Shown piece after piece: positions 51,251-59,387 of a stretch of DNA of 64,000 nucleotides. Source of the DNA: Mycolicibacterium neoaurum VKM Ac-1815D (GTDB lineage: Bacteria > Actinomycetota > Actinomycetes > Mycobacteriales > Mycobacteriaceae); contig NC_023036.2 in the NCBI RefSeq assembly GCF_000317305.3, positions 3,410,001 to 3,474,000 of the forward strand. Direction: 5' to 3'. How positions within the stretch are numbered: position 1 is the first letter of the stretch; the number at the start of each line of letters is the position of its first letter. Both the position numbers and the translations under genes were made by a program. The notes below the pieces were generated by a model. It saw nothing but the letters and a program-made list of their open reading frames with translations. It ran no database searches and was not told the origin of the DNA.

Positions 51251-51360
51251 GATCGCGCTCCGGTCCGCGCAACACGCAGCACGTCGGCTGCCGATTGCAC
51301 ACCGGCTACCCACGCATCGCCGATCGCGGCTGCGCAGTTCGATTCAAGGTGTCGCCACAT
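51247..51360 (-). CDS. 37-aa leader ORF coupled to yrbEA
   Basis: A short ORF (MWRHLESNCAAAIGDAWVAG... to ...TGARS) with its own GAGG ribosome site ten bases before ATG. Its TGA overlaps the TTG of yrbEA in the same NTGA manner as the downstream genes, so ribosomes finishing it could re-start on yrbEA. No signal peptide or family is recognisable. It may be a genuine small protein or a translational control element. Coding is inferred from geometry, not homology. Confidence 0.45.
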   Translation of the reverse strand: MWRHLESNCAAAIGDAWVAGVQSAADVLRVARTGARS

Positions 51361-51421
51361 AGCTGTCGTCCTCTGTTGTGGCAGGCAATACCGCCGGCAC
51401 TCCGATATGAGCAGGGTCACA

Positions 51422-51451
51422 GAACGCGCTAGACACTACGTCTAAACGTTC
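51422..51451. promoter_or_regulatory. 30-bp imperfect palindrome upstream of mce operon
   Basis: GAACG, then CTAGAC, five bases, GTCTAA, then CGTTC: two nested inverted repeats on nearly the same centre, about 60-90 bases upstream of the leader ORF. It is unlike the AT-rich island motif, so a second regulator of the mce genes is likely. Confidence 0.5.
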
Positions 51452-51566
51452 CGCCTAGTCAATCTGTCGAATCGGGCCGCCGAAAGTTTGCCAGCAACCC
51501 CAGACGCCGATGTCACGCACACATCGCCGAACACGCGCCCACACTCCGCGACGTGACGCGGCCCAC

Positions 51567-51586
51567 AAATTTAATCATGATTAAGC
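51567..51586. promoter_or_regulatory. Regulon operator, site J (palindromic)
   Basis: AAATTTAATCATGATTAAGC contains the perfect palindrome TTAATCATGATTAA and resembles the right half of the motif in both directions. It lies about 205 bases upstream of the mce leader. Confidence 0.45.
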
Positions 51587-51996
51587 ACAGCGATCAACAC
51601 CCCTCGCGGATGCCGGAAAACGATGGGTCGCAAACCTCCAGGCCATCGATGACGTGGGAATTTTGACGTTATCGTAAAACCGAGCCCACGCTGCAGATCT
51701 TCGAATCGACAGTGAATTTGGGCGCGGATTCGACGCCACCGGGCCACGTCGATCAATCGGCGACGAAACATGAGGCCAGGCCCGCAGTCCCTGTGCGGGG
51801 TTGCTAGGCGGACTCAGCGTGGAAGAAGTCGGCTCCCCGGTCCGAGTGGACGCGATTCGAGGACTGGGCCACCGCTGCGACGGCACGCCGGCCTTCACAG
51901 AAGTCAGCGGTACCGAACTCGGCAAGTGGAGACCGGTGTCCACCCGACCGCCGAACTCCCCCGACCCCATTTTCGCCGGCCTCGCCGCCGTCGCAG

Positions 51997-52019
51997 TTTT
52001 TGAATATCTGATAAATTTT
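51997..52019 (+). promoter_or_regulatory. Regulon operator, site K
   Basis: TTTTTGAATATCTGATAAAT followed by TTT, a strong motif copy about 135 bases upstream of the SnoaL-like gene. Confidence 0.55.
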
Positions 52020-52154
52020 GGACGCGTCCGGATACTGTCGATTCTGCCCGCGCGGCCGTAGATGATGTCCGGATGAACGTGACCTCACCGGGATGATGCC
52101 CGGGGACACACCGACCGCAGCACACCCCGTCGACCTTCGAATTGGTGATAAGAG

Positions 52155-52613
52155 ATGACAGCAGCACTGCCACACCCCACCGACGCCGACTACGCCGATG
52201 CGTATGGCCGCGCCTGGACCCAGGATCCCGAGCTGCTGTGCACCTTCTTCGCCGCCGACGGCACATACACCGATGTCGCGATGCGCGGGACCTATCAGGG
52301 GCGCACCGGCATCCAACGTTTCCATCGCTGGATGCTGACATTTTCCCCCGATTCGTTGATCGTCTTCACCGAGCCCGCCGTAGCCGACGGTCGCGCCTAC
52401 TTCGAGTGGACCTGGAGCGGGTCCATCACCGGGCCTCTTCGTCTGCCGAACGGCAGCTCGATCGATGCGGCAGGAAAGCAGTTTTCGGCGACTGGCATTG
52501 CCACGTGCCGCTATGACGATCAGGGCTTGCTGACCAGCCACCGCGACTTCTGGGATGTCGGCCTGCTCGTCGACCAACTCGGCGACACCCTGGTCCCCCG
52601 CGGCGCCCAGTAG
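52155..52613 (+). CDS. SnoaL/NTF2-like protein
   Basis: A 152-residue single-domain NTF2-like protein: DYADAYGRAWTQDPELLCTF, FAADGTYTDVAMRGTYQG, YFEWTWSGS, and HRDFWDVGLLVDQLG. The family includes SnoaL cyclases, ketosteroid isomerase-like enzymes and non-catalytic binders. It carries its own operator K, so is probably part of the catabolic regulon. The second SnoaL-type domain of the island is fused to a crotonase at 23740. Only a weak AAGAG ribosome site is present. Confidence 0.83.
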   Translation: MTAALPHPTDADYADAYGRAWTQDPELLCTFFAADGTYTDVAMRGTYQGRTGIQRFHRWMLTFSPDSLIVFTEPAVADGRAYFEWTWSGSITGPLRLPNGSSIDAAGKQFSATGIATCRYDDQGLLTSHRDFWDVGLLVDQLGDTLVPRGAQ

Positions 52614-52620
52614 GCACCGG

Positions 52621-53616
52621 TCAGAACATCAGAGCGCTGAATCGCCAGTCCAACACCTGGCGGTCATCGCCCCCCTCGGCGCCCACCGCGAACACCAGCG
52701 ACCGCAGATCGAGCACGCCACCGCCCGCCGGCAGCGGCGATACCCGTTCGATGTGCAGGTCGCTGTACACGGTGTCGCCCTCATACACCGGGCCGGTATG
52801 GTCGCAGGACTGCCAGCCCAGGACGGTTGCCAGGTTCGGCAGGACCCGGGTGGCTTGGGCAAGGGCGAGTCCGATGGTGTGCCCGCCGTACACCAGTCGC
52901 CGTCCACCGACTCGCCAATCATGATGCGTGGCAGCGATGTTGAGGCTCAGTCGGGCGAGTTCGGGGGCCGAGCTCACGACATCGGCCGAACTGCGGTAGC
53001 GGTGGCCGGCCAACTCCGAGGCGAAGTGCGGGCCGGGCACGCGCGCACGGAAGGCCGCACCGTCCCAGGATCCGGCGGGATCGGTGGCCACCTCGTCGGC
53101 GCCGATCGTCGTCAGGTCATCGTGGTGTCCGGTGTCGACAACCCCGGGTGCCATCGGGAGCATCGCGCACCGATGGAAATCCAGGACCAGCCGGCCATGC
53201 TGGTCGGTCGTCGTCATCCGCAGTGCGGCAAGGCCGGTGGGCGCCCGGCCCTCACGGACAGCATTCTGCCGAAGCCCGACCACCCGGGTCGTGGTGGACA
53301 ACGTATCCCCCAGCTTGGGATAGCTGTGGAACACCAATCCGCGGTAGAAGAGATTGGCCTTGACGCGACCGGTCACCAGCGTGCTCTGTCCTATGGCGAC
53401 ATCGGTGACCAAGCCGGGGTGCGCTGGCAGCCCGGGCGTTCCGGTCACCGCTTCGGCCAGCTCCACATCGAGTGCCAGCCGCAGCCGGTCCCCCAGGATC
53501 GCCTGGTGCAACGCGGCCGCACCTTCGGTCAGGGTCATCCGCGGCGCACTGTCGAAGACCTGCCCGACGACGAGCTCGTCGAAGTACGGTCCCACAACTG
53601 AATTCGGTGTCGGCAT
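52621..53616 (-). CDS. Double hot-dog MaoC-type hydratase (mesaconyl/methylmalyl-CoA hydratase-like)
   Basis: A 331-residue protein with two hot-dog halves. N-terminal FDELVVGQVFDSAPRMTL and AILGDRLRLALD, C-terminal LNIAATHHDWRVGGRRLVYGGHTIGLALAQA carrying the hydratase His/Asp region. The architecture recalls mesaconyl-CoA/methylmalyl-CoA dehydratases, whose partner is a CitE-like lyase such as the gene at 20397. AAGGGA precedes ATG 53616. It is convergent with the SnoaL gene (seven-base gap) and is preceded by operator L. Confidence 0.8.
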   Translation of the reverse strand: MPTPNSVVGPYFDELVVGQVFDSAPRMTLTEGAAALHQAILGDRLRLALDVELAEAVTGTPGLPAHPGLVTDVAIGQSTLVTGRVKANLFYRGLVFHSYPKLGDTLSTTTRVVGLRQNAVREGRAPTGLAALRMTTTDQHGRLVLDFHRCAMLPMAPGVVDTGHHDDLTTIGADEVATDPAGSWDGAAFRARVPGPHFASELAGHRYRSSADVVSSAPELARLSLNIAATHHDWRVGGRRLVYGGHTIGLALAQATRVLPNLATVLGWQSCDHTGPVYEGDTVYSDLHIERVSPLPAGGGVLDLRSLVFAVGAEGGDDRQVLDWRFSALMF

Positions 53617-53673
53617 CGCATCCCTTTCAGATCCACGTCGATACTGGGCCGGCATTCGTGACCGTGGCCGCAC

Positions 53674-53697
53674 TTTTTGAAGTTAGACTAAAATATT
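53674..53697. promoter_or_regulatory. Regulon operator, site L
   Basis: TTTTTGAAGTTAGACTAAAA followed by TATT, between the TetR stop and the hot-dog hydratase start. This is the rightmost copy of the motif that I find; none is visible in the mmpL region. Confidence 0.55.
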
Positions 53698-53704
53698 GCG
53701 CCTA

Positions 53705-54346
53705 TCAATTCGCGGCGTCGTCGCCTTCGGTGATATCGGGAGCATCGCCACGGACCGCCGGCAGGACCAAGCTGTCGATGACCTGGCGCACGAAGCCGGA
53801 ATCGACGCTCTGGCCGCCGACCACCCGCAGTAACCCCATCGCCACCAACACGTCGGCCACCAGCGACCAGTCCCGATCCGCGATATCACCGCGCTCGACG
53901 GCATGCTGCAGAATCGCGGCCACCACGCGTCGTCCCCGGCGCAGCATCAGGTCGTCCAGTGCGGCCGCCAACTCTGGGTCACGGCTGGACTCCAGCGCCA
54001 CCCGCAGCACCAGATCGTTGGAGATCAGCTCGTCGTCGTTGCGGGCAACCCTATCGACGATCACGTCGAAGTCGCCTTCCAGGCTGCCGGTGTCAGGGAT
54101 ATCGTCGGCAAGCAGGTCGGGCCGCCAGTAGACAAGCGCATCGGTGATCAGCGCCGCTTTCGACGCCCACCGCCGATATATCGCGGCTTTACCGACGCCC
54201 GCACGGGCGGCGATATCGTTCATATTGGTGTCGTTGTAGCCGTTCTCGGTCAGCGCGGCCAACGCGGCATTGAGGATCGCGGGATCGCGGGACCGGTCGA
54301 GTCGACCGGTGGTGCGCTGGCGAAGCTTGGGCTCCATGCCTGCCAT
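53705..54346 (-). CDS. TetR-family regulator
   Basis: A TetR protein of about 213 residues: DPAILNAALAALTENGYNDT, NDIAARAGVGKAAIYRRWASK, then a TetR_C domain with LRVALESSRDPELAAALDDL and VLVAMGLLRVVGGQ. Starts at 54346 (GGGGA about 11 bases upstream) or 54337. It is 33 bases downstream of the DUF5078-like gene on the same strand, so could be the last gene of the left mmpS-mmpL cassette and regulate it. The YRRWASK type matches regulators of efflux pumps. Confidence 0.88.
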   Translation of the reverse strand: MAGMEPKLRQRTTGRLDRSRDPAILNAALAALTENGYNDTNMNDIAARAGVGKAAIYRRWASKAALITDALVYWRPDLLADDIPDTGSLEGDFDVIVDRVARNDDELISNDLVLRVALESSRDPELAAALDDLMLRRGRRVVAAILQHAVERGDIADRDWSLVADVLVAMGLLRVVGGQSVDSGFVRQVIDSLVLPAVRGDAPDITEGDDAAN

Positions 54347-54379
54347 TGTCACCGATTCCCCGACCGCGCAGAACGGCAC

Positions 54380-54856
54380 CTACCGCGGCACCGGCCAGTT
54401 CCACACCGACATGTCCGCGGCCGGGTAGCCCGCACACACGTCGGTGGCCTTGGCGACCACGCCCTTGTTGTTGAAGAAGATCTTGGCCCAGTTACCCCAC
54501 CGGGTGGCGACCTGCTCGTAGTAGATGTTCGTGGCGGTGTCTTCGGAGTATTGCCGCCGCCCCGCCGCATCCAGGGAGTAGAACCAGTGGATTCGGTCCA
54601 CGGCCATCTGCTGAATCTCCGGCGGTCGGTTTGCCTTGTCGATCATATAACGCTCGAAGTAGATCGGGGAGGTATCGCGCGCGGCCGCCAGATACTGCTC
54701 GGCGTCGCAGTGCGTTTCGATCTGCCGATGTGGAATCGGGTAGTCATCGGTCGCGTCGGCGGACGCCTGCGGCGGCGCGAGCACGCCTGCGGTGCAGGCC
54801 GCCGCGGTGATCATCACACCGGCACGCACCATCAGTCGAAACGTGGGGATGTTCAT
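54380..54856 (-). CDS. Secreted DUF5078/Rv0455c-like protein
   Basis: A 158-residue exported protein. A signal peptide of about 33 residues ends near QASADA. The mature part has [35 protein letters not shown] and ends in [18 protein letters not shown] (quoted across two stretches). Two mature cysteines could form one disulfide. It resembles the mycobacterial DUF5078 family, which to my knowledge includes Rv0455c, a secreted factor needed for MmpL4/5-dependent siderophore export. Position directly downstream of an mmpS-mmpL pair fits an export accessory role. ATGA overlap with the DUF732 gene. Confidence 0.78.
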   Translation of the reverse strand: MNIPTFRLMVRAGVMITAAACTAGVLAPPQASADATDDYPIPHRQIETHCDAEQYLAAARDTSPIYFERYMIDKANRPPEIQQMAVDRIHWFYSLDAAGRRQYSEDTATNIYYEQVATRWGNWAKIFFNNKGVVAKATDVCAGYPAADMSVWNWPVPR

Positions 54857-55209
54857 CTGCGATCACCGCTCATCTCCGCCAGTGCAGCAGTGTGCTGCGG
54901 ACAGTACAGGGATACGGCCGTGCCGAGGAACTGCCATACCTGGCCGGTGTTCATGGTGCGCGCGAGGTTGCGGGACAGGAATACCGCGGACTGCGAGGCA
55001 TCGGCGTCCACGCCGGTGCTCAGGCGTCGGCAGGCGATCTTCGCCAGCCATGCGTTGTAGTCACGCTGTCCATAGATGCCGAACCCGTGCAGGGTGTTCG
55101 CGAAGTCGGTGTCGACATCGGCATGGGCCGGCGTTGCCCAGCCGATGCTCATCACGGTGAGCACCGCTGAAGCCGCTGCCCCACATCGATTCTTCATGGT
55201 CCGCTTCAT
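54853..55209 (-). CDS. Secreted DUF732-family protein
   Basis: A 118-residue exported protein with a signal peptide ending at THAHA-like ATPAHA, then [33 protein letters not shown] and [15 protein letters not shown]. The core matches DUF732, a family of small secreted mycobacterial proteins with a conserved cysteine pair. It starts inside the mmpL stop (ATGA at 55206-55209). A close paralogue lies at 63630. Confidence 0.85.
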   Translation of the reverse strand: MKRTMKNRCGAAASAVLTVMSIGWATPAHADVDTDFANTLHGFGIYGQRDYNAWLAKIACRRLSTGVDADASQSAVFLSRNLARTMNTGQVWQFLGTAVSLYCPQHTAALAEMSGDRR

Positions 55210-58086
55210 GCGCCGACCTGCGGGATGGGTGCGGTGTGCGGCTCCTCGGGTTCGGGTCCGGCCGTGGGTTTGGGTGGGTGGGTGATCTTGTAGGTGTTCA
55301 ACGGCCACCAGAACCAGCGCCCGAGCGCGGAGGCGATGGACGGCGTCATGAAGGCACGCACGATCAGGGTGTCGACGATCAGTCCGATCCCGATGGTCAT
55401 GCCGAGTTGCCCGACCACCCGCAGATCACTGACGATCATCGAGGCCATCGTGAAGGCGAAGACCAGCCCGGCGGCGGTGACGACCCGACCGGTCGCCCCC
55501 ATGCCGCGGATCATCCCGGTGTGCAGACCGGCGTGGATCTCCTCCTTGAGCCGCGACACCACCAGAAGGTTGTAGTCCGAACCCACCGCCAACAGGATGA
55601 CCATGGACAGCGGGATCACGATCCATTGCACACCGAGGCCGAGAACCTCCTGCCACAGCAGCACGGACAGCCCGCACGCCGTTCCGAGCGAGGCGGCGAC
55701 GGTCCCCACGATCACCAGGGCCGCGACCACGCTGCGCGTGATGATCAGCATGATCGCGAAGATCAGGATCATCGAGGCGATGATCGCGATCATCACGTCG
55801 GTCTTCACACCGCTTTGCATGTCGTTGTACAGCGATGCGGTGCCTGCCAATGACACCTTCGCGTTGGCAAGTGGGGTGCCCTTCACCGCGTCGGCCACCA
55901 CGTCCTTCATATCCCGGACATGCTCGATGCCTTCGACGGAGGCCGGGTCACCCTGGTGGGTGATGATGAACCGCACCGCCTTGCCGTCCGGGGAGACGAA
56001 CATGTCCAGCCCGCGCTTGAAGTCCGGATTTTGGAAGACGTCCGGCGGCAGGTAGAAGAAGTCGTCGTTCTTCGCCTGGTCGAAGTAGAGGCCGATCTCG
56101 GTGGCACCACGGGCGAGTTCCTGTTGCTGGGCCTGGGTGCCTGCCATCACGCTGTGGGTGGCGAGCATGAAGTCCCGCATCGTGCGCATCGAGTCGATGG
56201 TGGGCAGCAGTGTTGCCTGCATCTGGGGCATCAGGGTGTCGAGCTTGTCCAGATCTGTGCTCAGACCGCCGATCTGGTCGGCGAGCTTGTCGATACCGTC
56301 CAACGAATCGAAGATCGACCGCAACGCATGGCAGATCGGGATGTCATAGCAGTGCGGTTCCCAGTAGAAGTAGTTGCGCAACGGACGGAAGAAGTCGTCG
56401 AAATCGGCGATGTGATCCCGCAATTCGTTGGTGGTGGCCACCATGTCGTGGGTCTTCTGCACCATGCTGTGGGTGGTGTCGGTGAGATCGGTCATGATGG
56501 CGTACATGCGCTCCATGTTGGCGATCGTGGAGCTCAGTTCGTCCGCTTGCTCCAACATCTGAGCCGAGTTGTCGTTGTTGAACTTCGCGGCCTGCAGTGT
56601 CCCGGCGTTCTGGGCTCCCAGCATGAACGGGATGGAGCTGTGCTCGATCGGCGCGCCGAGCGGGCGGGTGATGGTCTGTACCCGTTCGATACCGCGCATG
56701 TGCACCACGTTCTTGGCGACTCTGTCGATCACCAGCATGTCCGCGGGATTCCGCAGGTCATGGTCGGCTTCCAGCATGAGCAGTTCGGGGTTCATCCGCG
56801 CCTGGGAGAAGTGCCGGTCGGCGACGGCCATGGCCAGGTTGGCCGGCATGTCGTCCGGGGTGAACTTCTGGTCGTTGTACTGCGGGACGTAGGTGGTCAG
56901 GCTGACGAAACCCAGGACGGCGATCAGCGTGGTGACCACGATGATCGGTCCGGGCCAGCGCACGACCGCGGTGCCGACCTTGCGCCAGCCCTTGGCGGAC
57001 AGTTGCCTTTTCGGTTCCAGCAGGCCGAATCTGGAGGCGACGGTCAGGACCGCGGGGGCGAGCGTGAGGGCTGCGAAGATGATCACCAGGATCGACAGCG
57101 CACACGGAATGGCCATCGTCCGGAAGTACGGCAGGGTGGTCATGGTGAGGCAGAGGCAGGCGCCGGCGATGGTGAGCCCAGAACCCAGGATCACATGCGA
57201 GACACCGTGGTAGGAAACGTAGTAGGCGTCCTCGGGACTGCGGCCTTTGGATCTTTCCTCGTGGTAGCGACCCCACAGGAAGATCACGTAGTCGGTACCG
57301 GCCGCCAAGGCCAGCATGGTCACCATACTGACCGCATACGGTGTCAGGCCGATCAGGTTCAGGTATCCGGCCGCCGCGGTAACCCCCTGTGCGGCAGAGA
57401 GTTCGAGCCCGATGATGACCATCGAGATTCAGCATCGTCACGATCGAGCGGTAGATGACGAGCAGCATCGCGATGATCACGCCGACCGAGACCAGTTCCA
57501 TCACCGCCATGCTCTGGTGACTGGCAATGCTGGTGTCGGCGTTGAGCACCGTGTTACCGGCGACGTGGGCTTTGATGCCCGGCGGCGCGGGAACCGAATC
57601 CACGATCTGACGCACCGCCGCGACAGATTCGTGACTGAGGCTGGTGCCTTGGGAGCCGTTGAGGAAGATCTGAACATAGGCGGACTTTCCGTCCACACTC
57701 TGCGATCCGGCGGCGGTCAGCGGGTCGCTCCAGAAGTCCTGCACGTTCTGGACATGCTCGTGGTCGGCCTTGAGCTTGGCGATGATGTCGTTGTAGTACG
57801 TGTGGGCGCTGTCCCCCAGCTTGTCGTCGCCCTCCAAGACGACTATTGCCGTGGAATCGGAGTCGTACTGTTGGAACACCTTGCCGATGTTGAGCATCGC
57901 TTGATACGACGGTGCGTTGGTCGGGCTCAGCGGTACCGATCGGGTAGCCGACACGTCGTCGAGCGAGGGCACGAATATGCCGAGGAGCACCGCGATGGCC
58001 ACCCAGCCCAGGATGATCGGTAGTGCCAGCACCCGAATCAGACGAGCGATGGCGGGACGGTGCGGTGCTGAATGCGTTGTGCTCAT
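55206..58086 (-). pseudogene. mmpL: MmpL-family transporter, split by a +1 frameshift
   Basis: RND-type MmpL exporter of about 959 residues if repaired. Residues from ATG 58086 (RLIRVLALPIILGWVAIAVLL first helix, periplasmic domain 1) read in one frame to LVIYRSIVTMLNL at about 57424. From ATG 57420-57422 the sequence continues one base out of frame as MVIIGLELSAAQG and runs normally to 55206, including GTDYVIFLWGRYHEER and GSDYNLLVVSRLKEE with the proton-relay Asp-Tyr pairs. The total length is 3n+1, and alignment with the intact MmpL at 60673 shows that removing a single base (C57423 on +) restores it. The DUF732 and MmpS overlaps are intact. Confidence 0.88.
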
Positions 58087-58517
58087 ACGGATTTCACCAA
58101 GCAGTAGATGAACGGTTTGATGGAGTCCGAGCTGGCGCGGTCATCACGTACGTCGCCGTCGACGGTGACACGGCAGGCGAGGTCGCTGGTTGCGGTGTCC
58201 CCCTGGGCCATGATGTTGGCCGACATCGAGGGCAGCGTCGTGATGATCGTGTGCGACCAGGGCAGCGGCGCATTCTCGACCAGGTTCGGTTGACCGTTCT
58301 CGTCGAGATAGTTCACGGTCACCGATCCCCCCGAACCGGTGACCTCGTAGGTGATGTGCTTCGGGTTGAAGTTCGCGGTGATGCCCGAGCCTTCGGCGGC
58401 GACCGGAGCGGGCGCGATGGCCGAATCACGGATGCGCCCGATGACGAAAACGCCCAATGCGACGACGACCACCAGCAGCAGCAGAGGTATCCATGACCTC
58501 TTGAGCAACCGGACCAC
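58083..58517 (-). CDS. mmpS: MmpS-family accessory protein
   Basis: A 144-residue MmpS: one N-terminal membrane helix (WIPLLLLVVVVALGVFVIG) and an extracytoplasmic beta domain with FNPKHITYEVTGSGG, VNYLDENGQP, APLPWSHTI and a terminal IYCLVKS with CRVTVDG (disulfide pair). It partners MmpL, to which it is coupled by ATGA. GTG start with GGGAG five bases upstream. Confidence 0.94.
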   Translation of the reverse strand: MVRLLKRSWIPLLLLVVVVALGVFVIGRIRDSAIAPAPVAAEGSGITANFNPKHITYEVTGSGGSVTVNYLDENGQPNLVENAPLPWSHTIITTLPSMSANIMAQGDTATSDLACRVTVDGDVRDDRASSDSIKPFIYCLVKSV

Positions 58518-58692
58518 CGAATCTCCCTATGTCGAGCACCATCTGGCGGGCCGTGCTGCCCCGGCGAGCGCGTGCGACCGGCGGTGGACGGCGAGTCCTG
58601 GCGCCCCACAGGACGATTCTCGCAGCCGGCGTAGACACCGCTTTGAAGGACGGACTCTTGGTTTCCGATGAGTCCACGCTTGGTTTCGCGCT

Positions 58693-58700
58693 CCGTACGG
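58693..58700. promoter_or_regulatory. Possible TetR box upstream of left mmpS
   Basis: Palindrome CCGTACGG, extended as TCCGTACGGTCGGTC, in the 209-base gap before mmpS (58517). Similar CCGT/ACGG half-sites occur at 60133-60146 in front of the right cassette. Confidence 0.3.
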
Positions 58701-58726
58701 TCGGTCGTCCAGCAGCACACCGCCAG

Positions 58727-59380
58727 CTATTGCGAGGGTCGCTGCACCGTCCAACGCTCCATCAGTTCTCCGAAGTCGGGCGCGGCCCCTGGGAGGAGAC
58801 CGGACGATTGCGGGCGAAGTCCGTCCAACGCCAGGGCGAGATACCTGCGGCGAAGTTCTTGGTCGCGCTTCGGGTTCTGGCTTCGAATGCTGCATATTTG
58901 CCCGGCGAGCAGAGGAACATCGGCGCTGGTGAAATCTCGCCGCAAGTCACCGGCGGCAATCGCTCGGTCCACCACCTGCTGCGTCAGCTCATAGAGATCA
59001 TTCGCCAACGTCACGACGTCCTCGTGGGGCACGAACAACCCTGCAAGCATCAACTGCGCTCCAGCGCCGGATTCGATGTAGTGCTCCATGAAGCCCGTGA
59101 AGGCCTTCCATGGATCTGCCCCGCCTTCAAGCGCGCGCTTAGCGGCGGAAACGATTGACTGCATGCCATCGGCGGACACGGCGTTCAGAAGCTCGCCCTT
59201 GGACTTATATCGTCTGTACAGACTGGCCTGGCCCAGCCCAGCGCGGGCCGCGACATCGGACATCTTGGCCTCAGGCCGCTCCACGAATACCTCGCGAGCC
59301 GCGTTCAGCACGGCGTCGTCGTTGCGAAGGGCCTCACGGTACCGACCTCGTGGCGTTGGGACCTTTTCTGCCGTCACCAC
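58727..59380 (-). CDS. TetR-family regulator
   Basis: A TetR protein of about 217 residues: RNDDAVLNAAREVFVERPEA, MSDVAARAGLGQASLYRRYKSKGELLNAV (quoted in two parts as MSDVAARAGLGQAS and LYRRYKSKGELL), then a C-terminal domain with GFMEHYIESG and VVDRAIAAGDLRRDF. GTG start at 59380 (or 59377), about eight bases past the stop of the other TetR. It is read toward the left mmpS gene. Likely a repressor of one or both mmp cassettes. Confidence 0.87.
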   Translation of the reverse strand: MVTAEKVPTPRGRYREALRNDDAVLNAAREVFVERPEAKMSDVAARAGLGQASLYRRYKSKGELLNAVSADGMQSIVSAAKRALEGGADPWKAFTGFMEHYIESGAGAQLMLAGLFVPHEDVVTLANDLYELTQQVVDRAIAAGDLRRDFTSADVPLLAGQICSIRSQNPKRDQELRRRYLALALDGLRPQSSGLLPGAAPDFGELMERWTVQRPSQ

Positions 59381-59387
59381 TCGAAGA

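Larger units (their letters stand above)
51361..52154. other. 790-bp divergent regulatory region of the mce operon
   Basis: Between the mce leader (-) and the SnoaL gene (+). It contains a 30-bp imperfect palindrome (51422-51451), an AT-rich palindromic operator (51567-51586), a weak motif-like segment (51660-51680, TTTTGACG...CGTAAAAC) and operator K (51997-52019). Open frames in 51590-51970 have no start signals or recognisable families, and I do not support a gene there. Confidence 0.7.

Noticed and set aside
51581..51970. A minus-strand frame of 129 codons in the mce regulatory region.
   Set aside because: No ribosome site, no recognisable domain, and it runs across operator J; treated as non-coding.
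51804..52577. A minus-strand frame opposite the SnoaL-like gene.
   Set aside because: The plus-strand frame has NTF2-like motifs and an upstream operator; the opposite frame has none.
55920..57458. A 512-codon plus-strand frame opposite mmpL.
   Set aside because: Antisense shadow of the MmpL coding sequence, His/Gly/Val-rich without motifs.
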